The notes under the pieces were generated by a model. It ran no database searches. It saw only the letters and a program-made list of their open reading frames with translations, and was not told where the DNA came from. Of a stretch of 64,000 nucleotides of DNA, positions 57,930-64,000 are shown piece by piece. The position numbers were made by a program, and so were the translations under genes. Source of the stretch: Plantactinospora endophytica (GTDB taxonomy: Bacteria > Actinomycetota > Actinomycetes > Mycobacteriales > Micromonosporaceae); contig NZ_BONW01000028.1 in NCBI RefSeq assembly GCF_016862915.1, positions 62,001 to 126,000 of the forward strand. The letters are read 5' to 3'. Within the stretch, counting starts at the first letter, position 1; each line of letters opens with the position of its first letter.

Positions 57930-59381
57930 ATGCTGCACACGCAGGAGGTCGAGGCGCCGGCATCCGCCCACCGGACGATCGTCTCCGCCTGCGCCCTGAT
58001 GTTCCTGATCTCACTCGACGTCACCATCGTCAACGTCGCCCTACCGGTCATCCAGCGCGGACTGGACGTGCCGACCGCGTCACTCGGCTGGACGGCCGTG
58101 GCGTACACGATTCCGTTCGCCACGTTGATGCTCTCCGGCGGCGCGCTCTCTGACCGGTTCGGCCCGGCGCGGGTCTACCTCGGCGGCGTCGTCGTCTTCG
58201 GAGTCGGCTCGCTGATCGACGCGGCCGCCCCGAACTTCGCACTCCTGCTGGTCGGGCGCGTCGTCCAGGGTGTCGGCGCCGCCCTGTGCATGCCGTCGGC
58301 GATGGCGGTGCTGCGCTCCAGCGTCCCGGCGAGACAACTGGGGCAGGCGATCGCCCTGTGGACCTTCTCCGCATCGGTGGCCATCTCGGCGGGGCCGATC
58401 GTGAGCGGTGCCCTCGTGGAGTTCCTGAGCTGGCGCAGCGTCTTCATGATCAATATTCCGGTCGTCGCGCTGGCCGCCTGGCTGATCCTGCCGGAGGTAC
58501 AGCGCGGCGAGCGGCGGCCACCCGTCCCGAAGCGGGCGATGGACGTTCTCGGGCAGTCCCTCTACGTCGTGTCGTCCGGCCTGCTGATCGGCGGCCTGAT
58601 CTTCCTGCGCGACGGGGTCGACGCCGCCCGATGGCACCTTCCGGTGACCCTGCTGGCACTGTCCGCGGGCGGACTCGTCGCCTTCTTCCTGTTCGAACGA
58701 CGGGCGGCCGATCCGGTGCTGCCGACGTCCCTGCTGCGGCACCGGGTGTTCCAGTCCGCCGCGATCGCCGGAGTGGCGATCAGCGTGGTGAACTTCGGCC
58801 TGGTCTACTGCCTCGGCCTGTACTACGGCGGCGCCCACCGATTCACCCCCCTCCAGGCGGGGGCGCTGTTCCTGCCGATGATGGTCGCCTGCGGCGTCTC
58901 GTCCGCCATCGTGGAGCGGACCCGGCGGGCACTGGGCGACCGGGCGACGGTCACCGCCGGCCTCGCCGTGCAGCTCGCCGGCACCCTCCTCATCTGCGTC
59001 CGGCCCGACCACGTCGGCTGGGTCTCCGCCAACGCGGCGTTCCTCGGGTTCGGGGTCGGGCTCTGCGTCCCGCCGATCACCGCCGGGCTGCTCGGCGCGG
59101 TGGACGCGAAGATCTCCGGCGTGGCCGGCGGGGCACTCAGCTCGGTACGCCAGTTCGGTAGCGCACTCGGGGTCGCCGTACTGGGGCTCATGGTGCAGGG
59201 AACCAGCGGCTCGATCCGGGTGGACCTCCGCCTGATCGGCGCGGTCTGCACGGTCGTACTGCTCGTCGCGCTCGTCGCGTACCTGTCGAACTCCAAGCTG
59301 ACCGGGCGGGCCGGCGAGGCGGAGCGGGCCACGGTCGGGTCCGGGCGGACCGGAGGGCGTCCGCGAGCGGGCGCCGGGTGA
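57930..59381 (+). CDS. MFS multidrug exporter, DHA2 (EmrB/QacA) 14-helix type
   Basis: The 483-residue protein has ~14 membrane helices. Typical DHA2 motifs are LDVTIVNVALPVIQ in helix 1, the motif-A loop GGALSDRFGPARVYLGG and the motif-C-type GPIVSGALVEFLSWRSVFMINIP. It lies 12 bp after the synthetase gene and is last in the operon, so it most likely exports the peptide or gives self-resistance. CAGAGGGAACGC precedes the ATG. It converges on the DeoR gene, which probably marks the cluster's right edge. Confidence 0.92.
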   Translation: MLHTQEVEAPASAHRTIVSACALMFLISLDVTIVNVALPVIQRGLDVPTASLGWTAVAYTIPFATLMLSGGALSDRFGPARVYLGGVVVFGVGSLIDAAAPNFALLLVGRVVQGVGAALCMPSAMAVLRSSVPARQLGQAIALWTFSASVAISAGPIVSGALVEFLSWRSVFMINIPVVALAAWLILPEVQRGERRPPVPKRAMDVLGQSLYVVSSGLLIGGLIFLRDGVDAARWHLPVTLLALSAGGLVAFFLFERRAADPVLPTSLLRHRVFQSAAIAGVAISVVNFGLVYCLGLYYGGAHRFTPLQAGALFLPMMVACGVSSAIVERTRRALGDRATVTAGLAVQLAGTLLICVRPDHVGWVSANAAFLGFGVGLCVPPITAGLLGAVDAKISGVAGGALSSVRQFGSALGVAVLGLMVQGTSGSIRVDLRLIGAVCTVVLLVALVAYLSNSKLTGRAGEAERATVGSGRTGGRPRAGAG

Positions 59382-59432
59382 CGGCGAGGGCGGGGTTGAC
59401 GAACAGGTCGAGGAGCACGTGTCCGCGATCGG

Positions 59433-60191
59433 TCACACCCTCCGTACGACGACGCCGGCCGCGCCCAGCGCGTCGGTCTCGTCGTCCGGGGCGTCGTCGC
59501 CGGTCACCACGCCGTGCAGCGCGGATGCCGGTGCGACGAAGGCGAGGGCGGTGCGGGAGAACTTGGCCGCCTCGGTGACGGCGATGACGCGCCGGGCCGA
59601 GGCGATCGCGGCACGCTTGATCGCGGCGTCGGCCAGGTCGTACGCGGTCAGGCCGTCCGAGGCGGTCAGGCCGCAACAGCCGATGATCGCGGTGTCGAAG
59701 CGCAGTGCGGCGAGCGACGCCTCCGCCAGGGGGCCGGTGAGTGCCAGCTCGCCGGGGCGTGGTTCCCCGCCGGGCAGCAGAAGTTTCAGTTGGGGCGCAC
59801 CGACCAGCGCGTTGGCCGCGTGCAGGGACAGCGGCATGACGGTCAGGCGGCGGTGGGTCAGGGCGCGGGCCACTTCGAGACAGGTGGTGCCGCTGTCGAC
59901 GACGACCGCCTCGCCGTCGGCGATCATGTCGGCCACCGCCGCGGCGATGCGCTGCTTGATCTCCAGGCCGTCGTGCTCACGGAGCGCGAACGGCGGCTCC
60001 TCGCCGCGCAGCAGCAAGCTTCTGGCCCCGCCACGGTAACGCTCCAGGAGGCCCTGTTCGGCCAGGATCTCCAGGTCCCGCCGGACGGTCATCTCCGAGG
60101 TGCCGGTCAGTTCCGCCAGCTCCGTCACGCTGCGCTGCCCGGTCTGCCGTACGGCATCGGTGATCTGTCGGTGTCGGTCCGCGCTCGCCAT
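59433..60191 (-). CDS. DeoR/GlpR-family transcriptional regulator
   Basis: The 252-residue protein has a DeoR-type HTH (~5-55: RHRQITDAVRQTGQRSVTEL, TSEMTVRRDLEILAEQGLLE, RYRGGA) and a sugar-phosphate-sensing DeoRC domain (~75-235) with VVDSGTT and FDTAIIGCCGL. Such proteins usually repress sugar-use genes and respond to phosphorylated sugars. It is divergent from an MFS transporter with a shared 74-bp promoter region carrying an inverted repeat, so it probably controls that gene and itself. ATG 60191 gives the family N-terminus. Confidence 0.9.
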   Translation of the reverse strand: MASADRHRQITDAVRQTGQRSVTELAELTGTSEMTVRRDLEILAEQGLLERYRGGARSLLLRGEEPPFALREHDGLEIKQRIAAAVADMIADGEAVVVDSGTTCLEVARALTHRRLTVMPLSLHAANALVGAPQLKLLLPGGEPRPGELALTGPLAEASLAALRFDTAIIGCCGLTASDGLTAYDLADAAIKRAAIASARRVIAVTEAAKFSRTALAFVAPASALHGVVTGDDAPDDETDALGAAGVVVRRV

Positions 60192-60231
60192 GCCGTCGAT
60201 TGAACACCAGCAACGTTCGAAGGACAACTAT

Positions 60232-60252
60232 TCAAACAAGAAACACGTTTGA
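60232..60252. promoter_or_regulatory. Candidate DeoR operator in the divergent promoter
   Basis: TCAAAC (60232-60237) and GTTTGA (60247-60252) form an inverted repeat with a 9-bp spacer in the DeoR/MFS gap. ACGTTCGA and ATACGTTCG flank it as extra half-sites. Confidence 0.5.
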
Positions 60253-60265
60253 TACGTTCGGAGCC

Positions 60266-61555
60266 ATGACGAGATCCTTGCAGAGCGCTCGACTGGCCAC
60301 CTTCGCCTACTTCGCCCTCAATGGTTTCGTCCTGGGTGTCTGGATCGTCCATATCCCTGCCATCGAACACCGGGTCGGGATCAGCCATGCCGTACTCGGC
60401 TGGCTCCTGCTGCTGCTCGGCGCCGGTGCCTTCGTGGGCATGCAACTGGTCGGGCCGCTCACCGACCGGTTCGGTGCCCGCCGGGTCGTACCGCTGAGCG
60501 CGGCACTGTGCTCCGCGGCGCTCGTCCTGCCGGCGCTCGCCGGGAACGCGTGGACGCTGGGCGTGGCCCTACTGGTGTTCGGCGTCGGCAACGGCAGCCT
60601 GGACGTCAGCATGAACGCCCACGCCGTACAGGTCGAAGCCGGGTACCGGCGCCCGATCATGTCCGCGTTCCACGCCGTGTTCTCCATCGGCGGGGTCCTC
60701 GCCGCGCTGGTCGGCGCGCGGACCCTCGGCTGGGGCTGGAGCACCACAGCCACCCTCGGCGTCGTCAGCCTGCTCGCCCTCGCCGTGGCCACGGTCGCGG
60801 CACCCGCACTCCTGTCCGGGCGCGCAGCCGCCAGCACACCGGACCGCGTCACCGGCAGGGCCGGCACCTGGCGGACCACGCCGCTGCGGATCTGGGCACT
60901 CGCCGCCCTCGCCCTCATGCTGATGCTCAGCGAAGGCGTCGCCAACGACTGGAGCGTGCTGGCGATGCGCGACGTACTCGACGCACCCGCCGCCACCGCA
61001 GCCCTGGCCTACGGCACCTTCGCCACCGCCATGACGATCGGGCGGCTCCTCACCGATCGCGTCGCCGCACGCTTCGGCCCCGTCGCCATCGTCCGCTACG
61101 GATCGGCACTGGCCGCACTCGCCCTCGTAGCGGTCGCGGTCGCACCGTCGATCCCGCTGGCCATCGCCGGATGGACACTGTTCGGTATCGGACTGTCGGG
61201 CACCATTCCGCAACTCTTCAGCGCGGCCGGCCACGCCGATCCCACCGCCGCCGGAGCCAACGTCTCCCGCGTCGCCGGCCTCGGTTACCTCGGCGTGCTC
61301 GCCGGGCCCGCCGTCATCGGACCCCTCACCCACTTCATGCCGCTGAACCACACGTTCTTCCTGCCCGCGGCCTTCTGCGTGGTCGCCGCCCTCAGCGCCC
61401 ACATCCTCCGACCCGCCACCGCAGAGCTACGACCGCCAAGTGACGAACGTCCGGCGGCCAGCGTCCGCACCGGTCCCGTCGAAAGCGCCCGCACGGGATC
61501 GGCCGGGCGGGTGGGTGACCGGCCTCGGCGGATCGACCACAATATGGTCGAGTGA
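60266..61555 (+). CDS. MFS transporter (sugar/fucose-permease-like)
   Basis: The 429-residue protein has 12 membrane helices. The motif-A loop is VGPLTDRFGARRVVP, and NGSLDVSMNAHAVQVE, the HAVFSIGGVLAALVG helix and SEGVANDWSVL are typical of the YbjJ/FucP-like MFS group. A sugar substrate fits the divergent DeoR regulator but is inferred. ATG 60266 after GGAGCC is used; an upstream ATG at 60200 lies inside the regulatory region. The stop overlaps the next gene (GTGA). Confidence 0.88.
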   Translation: MTRSLQSARLATFAYFALNGFVLGVWIVHIPAIEHRVGISHAVLGWLLLLLGAGAFVGMQLVGPLTDRFGARRVVPLSAALCSAALVLPALAGNAWTLGVALLVFGVGNGSLDVSMNAHAVQVEAGYRRPIMSAFHAVFSIGGVLAALVGARTLGWGWSTTATLGVVSLLALAVATVAAPALLSGRAAASTPDRVTGRAGTWRTTPLRIWALAALALMLMLSEGVANDWSVLAMRDVLDAPAATAALAYGTFATAMTIGRLLTDRVAARFGPVAIVRYGSALAALALVAVAVAPSIPLAIAGWTLFGIGLSGTIPQLFSAAGHADPTAAGANVSRVAGLGYLGVLAGPAVIGPLTHFMPLNHTFFLPAAFCVVAALSAHILRPATAELRPPSDERPAASVRTGPVESARTGSAGRVGDRPRRIDHNMVE

Positions 61556-62559
61556 CAACGGGCCCAGTCCGACGGCGGCCCAACGGGGGAGGCGTCTTGC
61601 GCGGCGGATGGGACCGGCTCGGTCGAATGGCCGAGTCGGGGATGAGGGGCGCGAAGGCTCTCGGAGACAAAGCCCGGGAACTGCGCGAGGAGCTCGCGGA
61701 GGCGCAGCGCGACGACCCCGAGCGGGTCCTGGTCGAGCCGCTGCTGCCCGGCCAGAACCTCCGGTACGTCGGTCTCTCGACCTTCCGGCTGCCCGAGCTG
61801 CACAAGGCGGGCAGCCAGTTCGTCGACGGCATGACCAAGGAGCTTGCCGAGACGTTCGACCCCCGGGTGCTGTTCGGTCTGCTCAACATCGTCAACCCGG
61901 TGCTCTGGGTCGAGGCGGTGATCTGGCCGGTTCGGCGGGCGGCCGAGTTCGTGATGCTCCCGATCGGACTCGCCACGACGGCGACCCAGCAGGCGGTGCA
62001 GGGTACGGGCGACGCCGGCACGCCGGAGCGGCCCGAGTCCGAGGCGGACGAGGAGCGGCAGGTGCCGTTGACGCTGACCGCCGAGCAGGAGGCGTTCCGG
62101 GCGATGTTCCGGCTCAGTCGTCACCGACCGCTCGCCGAGCAGTTGGCCGAAATCGCCTACAAATGGCGGTACGTCTTCAGCGGCGAACTCGCCAGCTCGG
62201 CCGGAAGCCTGCTGCTGTTCCTCGTCCGCCACGCCCAGGAGGAGCGTGGAGTGGGTGCCGGCGCGTTCGCGGTCACCGACACCCACCTGCACCTGCTGCT
62301 GGACATGGGGCAGCGTCCCGTCGACGGAGGGCCCGACACGCGCAGGCCGCGTCTGTCGTGGAGCCTGGACCGGCGGCACATCGTCCGGATCGACGCACAC
62401 CACGGCGCGACCCGGCTGGTGGTCTTCCCGTTCACCATCACCTTCGACGACGGCTCCTGGATCCGGCTGGGCAACTTCGCGGGCCGGAAGGACCAGTGGC
62501 GCTTCTACGCCGCCTTCAACGATATCCCCGGTAACCGCCCCCGACCCGGGCCGGCGTAG
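61552..62559 (+). CDS. Protein of unknown function with a central hydrophobic segment
   Basis: I do not recognise a family for this 335-residue protein. The N-terminal ~60 residues are charged and helical (ALGDKARELREELAEAQRDD). A hydrophobic stretch at ~110-145 (LFGLLNIVNPVLWVEAVIW, FVMLPIGLATTA) may sit in or on the membrane. The C-terminal ~120 residues are beta-rich: AFAVTDTHLHLLLDMG, HIVRIDAHHGATRLVVFPF and TFDDGSWIRLGNF. The last part recalls PH-like or cargo-binding beta-barrels. GTG 61552 overlaps the MFS stop, so the two may be coupled. Confidence 0.7.
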   Translation: MTTGPVRRRPNGGGVLRGGWDRLGRMAESGMRGAKALGDKARELREELAEAQRDDPERVLVEPLLPGQNLRYVGLSTFRLPELHKAGSQFVDGMTKELAETFDPRVLFGLLNIVNPVLWVEAVIWPVRRAAEFVMLPIGLATTATQQAVQGTGDAGTPERPESEADEERQVPLTLTAEQEAFRAMFRLSRHRPLAEQLAEIAYKWRYVFSGELASSAGSLLLFLVRHAQEERGVGAGAFAVTDTHLHLLLDMGQRPVDGGPDTRRPRLSWSLDRRHIVRIDAHHGATRLVVFPFTITFDDGSWIRLGNFAGRKDQWRFYAAFNDIPGNRPRPGPA

Positions 62560-62647
62560 CCCGGCAACCCGTCACGGCCCGGCCGGGACCGGCCTGCGGC
62601 GGGGGAGACCGCCGTCGACGGAACGATCGGCGTGTGCTCGGCGCCCG

Positions 62648-63010
62648 TCATCCGTCTTCCGGGAGATCTGTGGTCTCGACGCGGGCGATGAGCTGCTTGA
62701 GTCGCCTGATCTCGTCCGAGAGTGCGGTGCCGCCGGCGGCGGTGAGGGTGATCCAGGTCCGGCCGCGCTTGCCGGCGTACCCCTTCTCGACGTCGATCAG
62801 CCCGGCCGCCTCCAGCACGCTCAGGTGCTTGGAGAGGTTTCCGGCGGTCAGGTCCAGTTGGCTGCGCAGGTAGCCGAACTCCGCCCGGCGGGCCTCGTGG
62901 GCGATGGTGAGGATGCCCAGTCGTACCCGCTGGTGCACCACCTCGTCCAGCCCGGTGACCGGGTGGTCGGTCGCCACCTGGGGGTCCGGTGCCCCCGTCT
63001 CGGCGGTCAC
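62648..63010 (-). CDS. Winged-helix transcriptional regulator (HTH_34 type)
   Basis: The 120-residue protein has the HTH_34/MarR-like pattern: VVHQRVRLGILTIAHEA, EFGYLRSQLDLTAGNLSKHL, LEAAGLIDVEKG and RTWITLTAAGG. Such small regulators are often encoded with a membrane protein they control. The start overlaps the stop of the upstream membrane-protein gene (GTGA), making a two-gene operon. The GGAAAC repeats upstream of that operon are a candidate target. Confidence 0.88.
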   Translation of the reverse strand: MTAETGAPDPQVATDHPVTGLDEVVHQRVRLGILTIAHEARRAEFGYLRSQLDLTAGNLSKHLSVLEAAGLIDVEKGYAGKRGRTWITLTAAGGTALSDEIRRLKQLIARVETTDLPEDG

Positions 63011-63684
63011 CGGCGCCGCCGGCCGGCCAGCGCGAAGCCGATCGCGCCCAGCAGCAGTACGGTGCCGTTGACGATCTGCTGCGGCAGGAACGCCGTGTCG
63101 TCCCGGCCCTGCCAGTGCCAGCCGAAGTCGATCGGTACCAGCGCCACCGTCAGGTATCCGAGGGTGAACACCAGCAGCCCGACGTTGCGTTCGAGCCGGG
63201 CCAGCACCAGCAGCGCCACCCCGATCGTGCCCCACGGTGCGATCAGCCGGTCCAGCACGAGAACCCACTCCGGGAACTGTTGCGGGTGGGTCGGGAAGTA
63301 CATCCGGGCCGCGATCCAGGCGGCGGTGAACAGGACGGTGAGCCCGACCCCGGTGAGCGCGTACGGCAGCACCCGGGCGCCCACACCTCGGGCGCGGGCG
63401 ACGCGCAGGTAGCAGACGGCGATCGCCGCGTACGCCAGCAGCAGCGCCGGGGGCCAGTAGTACAGCACGCCCTGACGCGAGAACTGGCAACCGGTGCCGT
63501 CGCCCACGCAGCGGAGGACGAGGAAGTAGTAATCGAACGGGATCCCCACGAACGTCACCGCGGCCAGCACCAGCAGTGCGAACCAGGTCACCCGCTGGTC
63601 GACCCGTACGCGGTGGGCGAGGGTGCGTACGTCGGACAGTAACCGGCGGGGGTCCGCGCCGGCAGGTACCGGATCAGTGGTCAT
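63007..63684 (-). CDS. Multi-pass membrane protein of unknown function
   Basis: The 225-residue protein has about five or six membrane helices: FALLVLAAVTFVGIPFDYYF, WPPALLLAYAAIAVCYLRVA, VLPYALTGVGLTVLFTAAWI, IGVALLVLARL and a final ILLLGAIGFALAG-like helix. A Cys pair (LRCVGDGTGC) sits in the first external loop. I do not recognise a family. Proteins of this type are common next to HTH_34 regulators. It is co-translated with the regulator and preceded by a GGAAAC repeat array. Confidence 0.8.
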   Translation of the reverse strand: MTTDPVPAGADPRRLLSDVRTLAHRVRVDQRVTWFALLVLAAVTFVGIPFDYYFLVLRCVGDGTGCQFSRQGVLYYWPPALLLAYAAIAVCYLRVARARGVGARVLPYALTGVGLTVLFTAAWIAARMYFPTHPQQFPEWVLVLDRLIAPWGTIGVALLVLARLERNVGLLVFTLGYLTVALVPIDFGWHWQGRDDTAFLPQQIVNGTVLLLGAIGFALAGRRRR

Positions 63685-63737
63685 GCCAATAGGTTTCCAT
63701 CACAAACCAGTTTCCGCTAGTACCAGTTTCCTGGTTG
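63685..63737 (-). promoter_or_regulatory. GGAAAC repeat array upstream of the membrane-protein operon
   Basis: On the minus strand, GGAAACTGGT occurs twice (complement of 63706-63715 and 63722-63731, 16-bp period). A third GGAAACC lies ~17 bp nearer the ATG (complement of 63692-63698). The regular spacing on one face of the helix suggests regulator binding. Confidence 0.5.
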
Positions 63738-64000
63738 ATCGAACAATCCACCCCAAAGTGGTACCAGTCCGCCCGACACCTCGTCGGCGAGCATCGTCGG
63801 CATCGGCATCGGCATCGGCATCTGGTAGCGGCTCGGACGGTGCGACCCGTTGGCGCAGCCGCCGGCTCCGTGCCGGCGCGGCCGGCGCACCAGATTCCTC
63901 GCCGATCCGTCGAACACCTGCCGGTCGACCGATTTTCCCGCACGGACGGCCAATGAGTCGATCTCTCTTTCCTCATACAATTTGATCGCCCTTGGGGAAA
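63738..64000. other. Window end: no supportable gene
   Basis: Four perfect GGCATC hexamers lie at 63799-63822. Read on the minus strand they give a Met-Pro repeat in a weak open frame, which I do not accept as a gene. The last ~50 bp are AT-rich and may be a promoter. Confidence 0.45.

Noticed and set aside
63799-63822. Four GGCATC repeats as a CRISPR-like or coding repeat
   Set aside because: The units are only 6 bp with no spacers, and the Met-Pro translation lies in a weak frame with no start signal.

Overview
The window reads as chromosomal DNA of a high-GC actinomycete, most likely a member of the Micromonosporaceae (inferred from gene content, secreted glycan-degrading enzymes, PHO-box style and codon use; no rRNA is present to prove it). 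Coding is dense on both strands. I see no tRNA, rRNA, insertion sequence, integrase or CRISPR array.

Region 1 (1-6.5 kb) is a carbohydrate locus. It holds the 3' end of a secreted sugar dehydrogenase-like, discoidin and DUF1080 protein. Next is an ECF sigma factor fused to a zinc-finger-like motif, membrane segments and an arabinose-binding AbfB domain. Then comes a secreted GH43 enzyme with a ricin-type lectin domain, behind a perfect LacI-type operator. Region 2 (7-13.7 kb) is mixed: an HhH membrane protein with an OmpA/BON protein, RidA, a DinB protein, a NarL-type two-component pair, a DUF2306 membrane protein and a small LPRTG surface protein.

Region 3 (13.8-32 kb) is the most unusual part. 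A phosphate importer is split: pstC, pstA and a membrane-anchored pstS lie upstream, and pstB lies about 10 kb downstream. Between and beyond them are a large secreted protein with a binding-protein-like C-terminal half, two tandem PstS-like paralogues, and four secreted paralogues sharing a disulfide-type N-terminal domain I do not recognise. The same block has a sortase-fold membrane protein that has lost its catalytic Cys, a protein ending in a WxL-like domain, and a DUF916 (WxL-interacting) membrane protein. Three nearly identical four-unit 11-bp PHO-box-like elements precede parts of this block. I read it as a phosphate-starvation-regulated actinobacterial counterpart of the Firmicutes WxL/csc cell-surface complex, wired to Pst.

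Region 4 (32-45.4 kb) is mixed: a STAS protein, a two-domain VOC protein with a triplicated gene end, a HEAT-repeat protein, a secreted NTF2-like protein, a secreted beta-helix protein, a Tat-exported penicillin acylase, a SigE-type sigma factor with a propeller-type membrane partner, an alpha/beta hydrolase, a LysR regulator and an MFS exporter.

Region 5 (45.8-59.4 kb) is a compact nonribosomal peptide cluster: free carrier protein, luciferase-like monooxygenase, P450, free adenylation protein (Val-type code), MbtH protein, a C-A-T-C-A-T-TE synthetase (Val-like then Ser codes) and an exporter. The predicted core is Val-Val-Ser with oxidative tailoring. Region 6 (59.4-64 kb) holds a DeoR regulator divergent from an MFS transporter, an unknown protein, and a membrane protein with an overlapping winged-helix regulator behind a GGAAAC repeat array.
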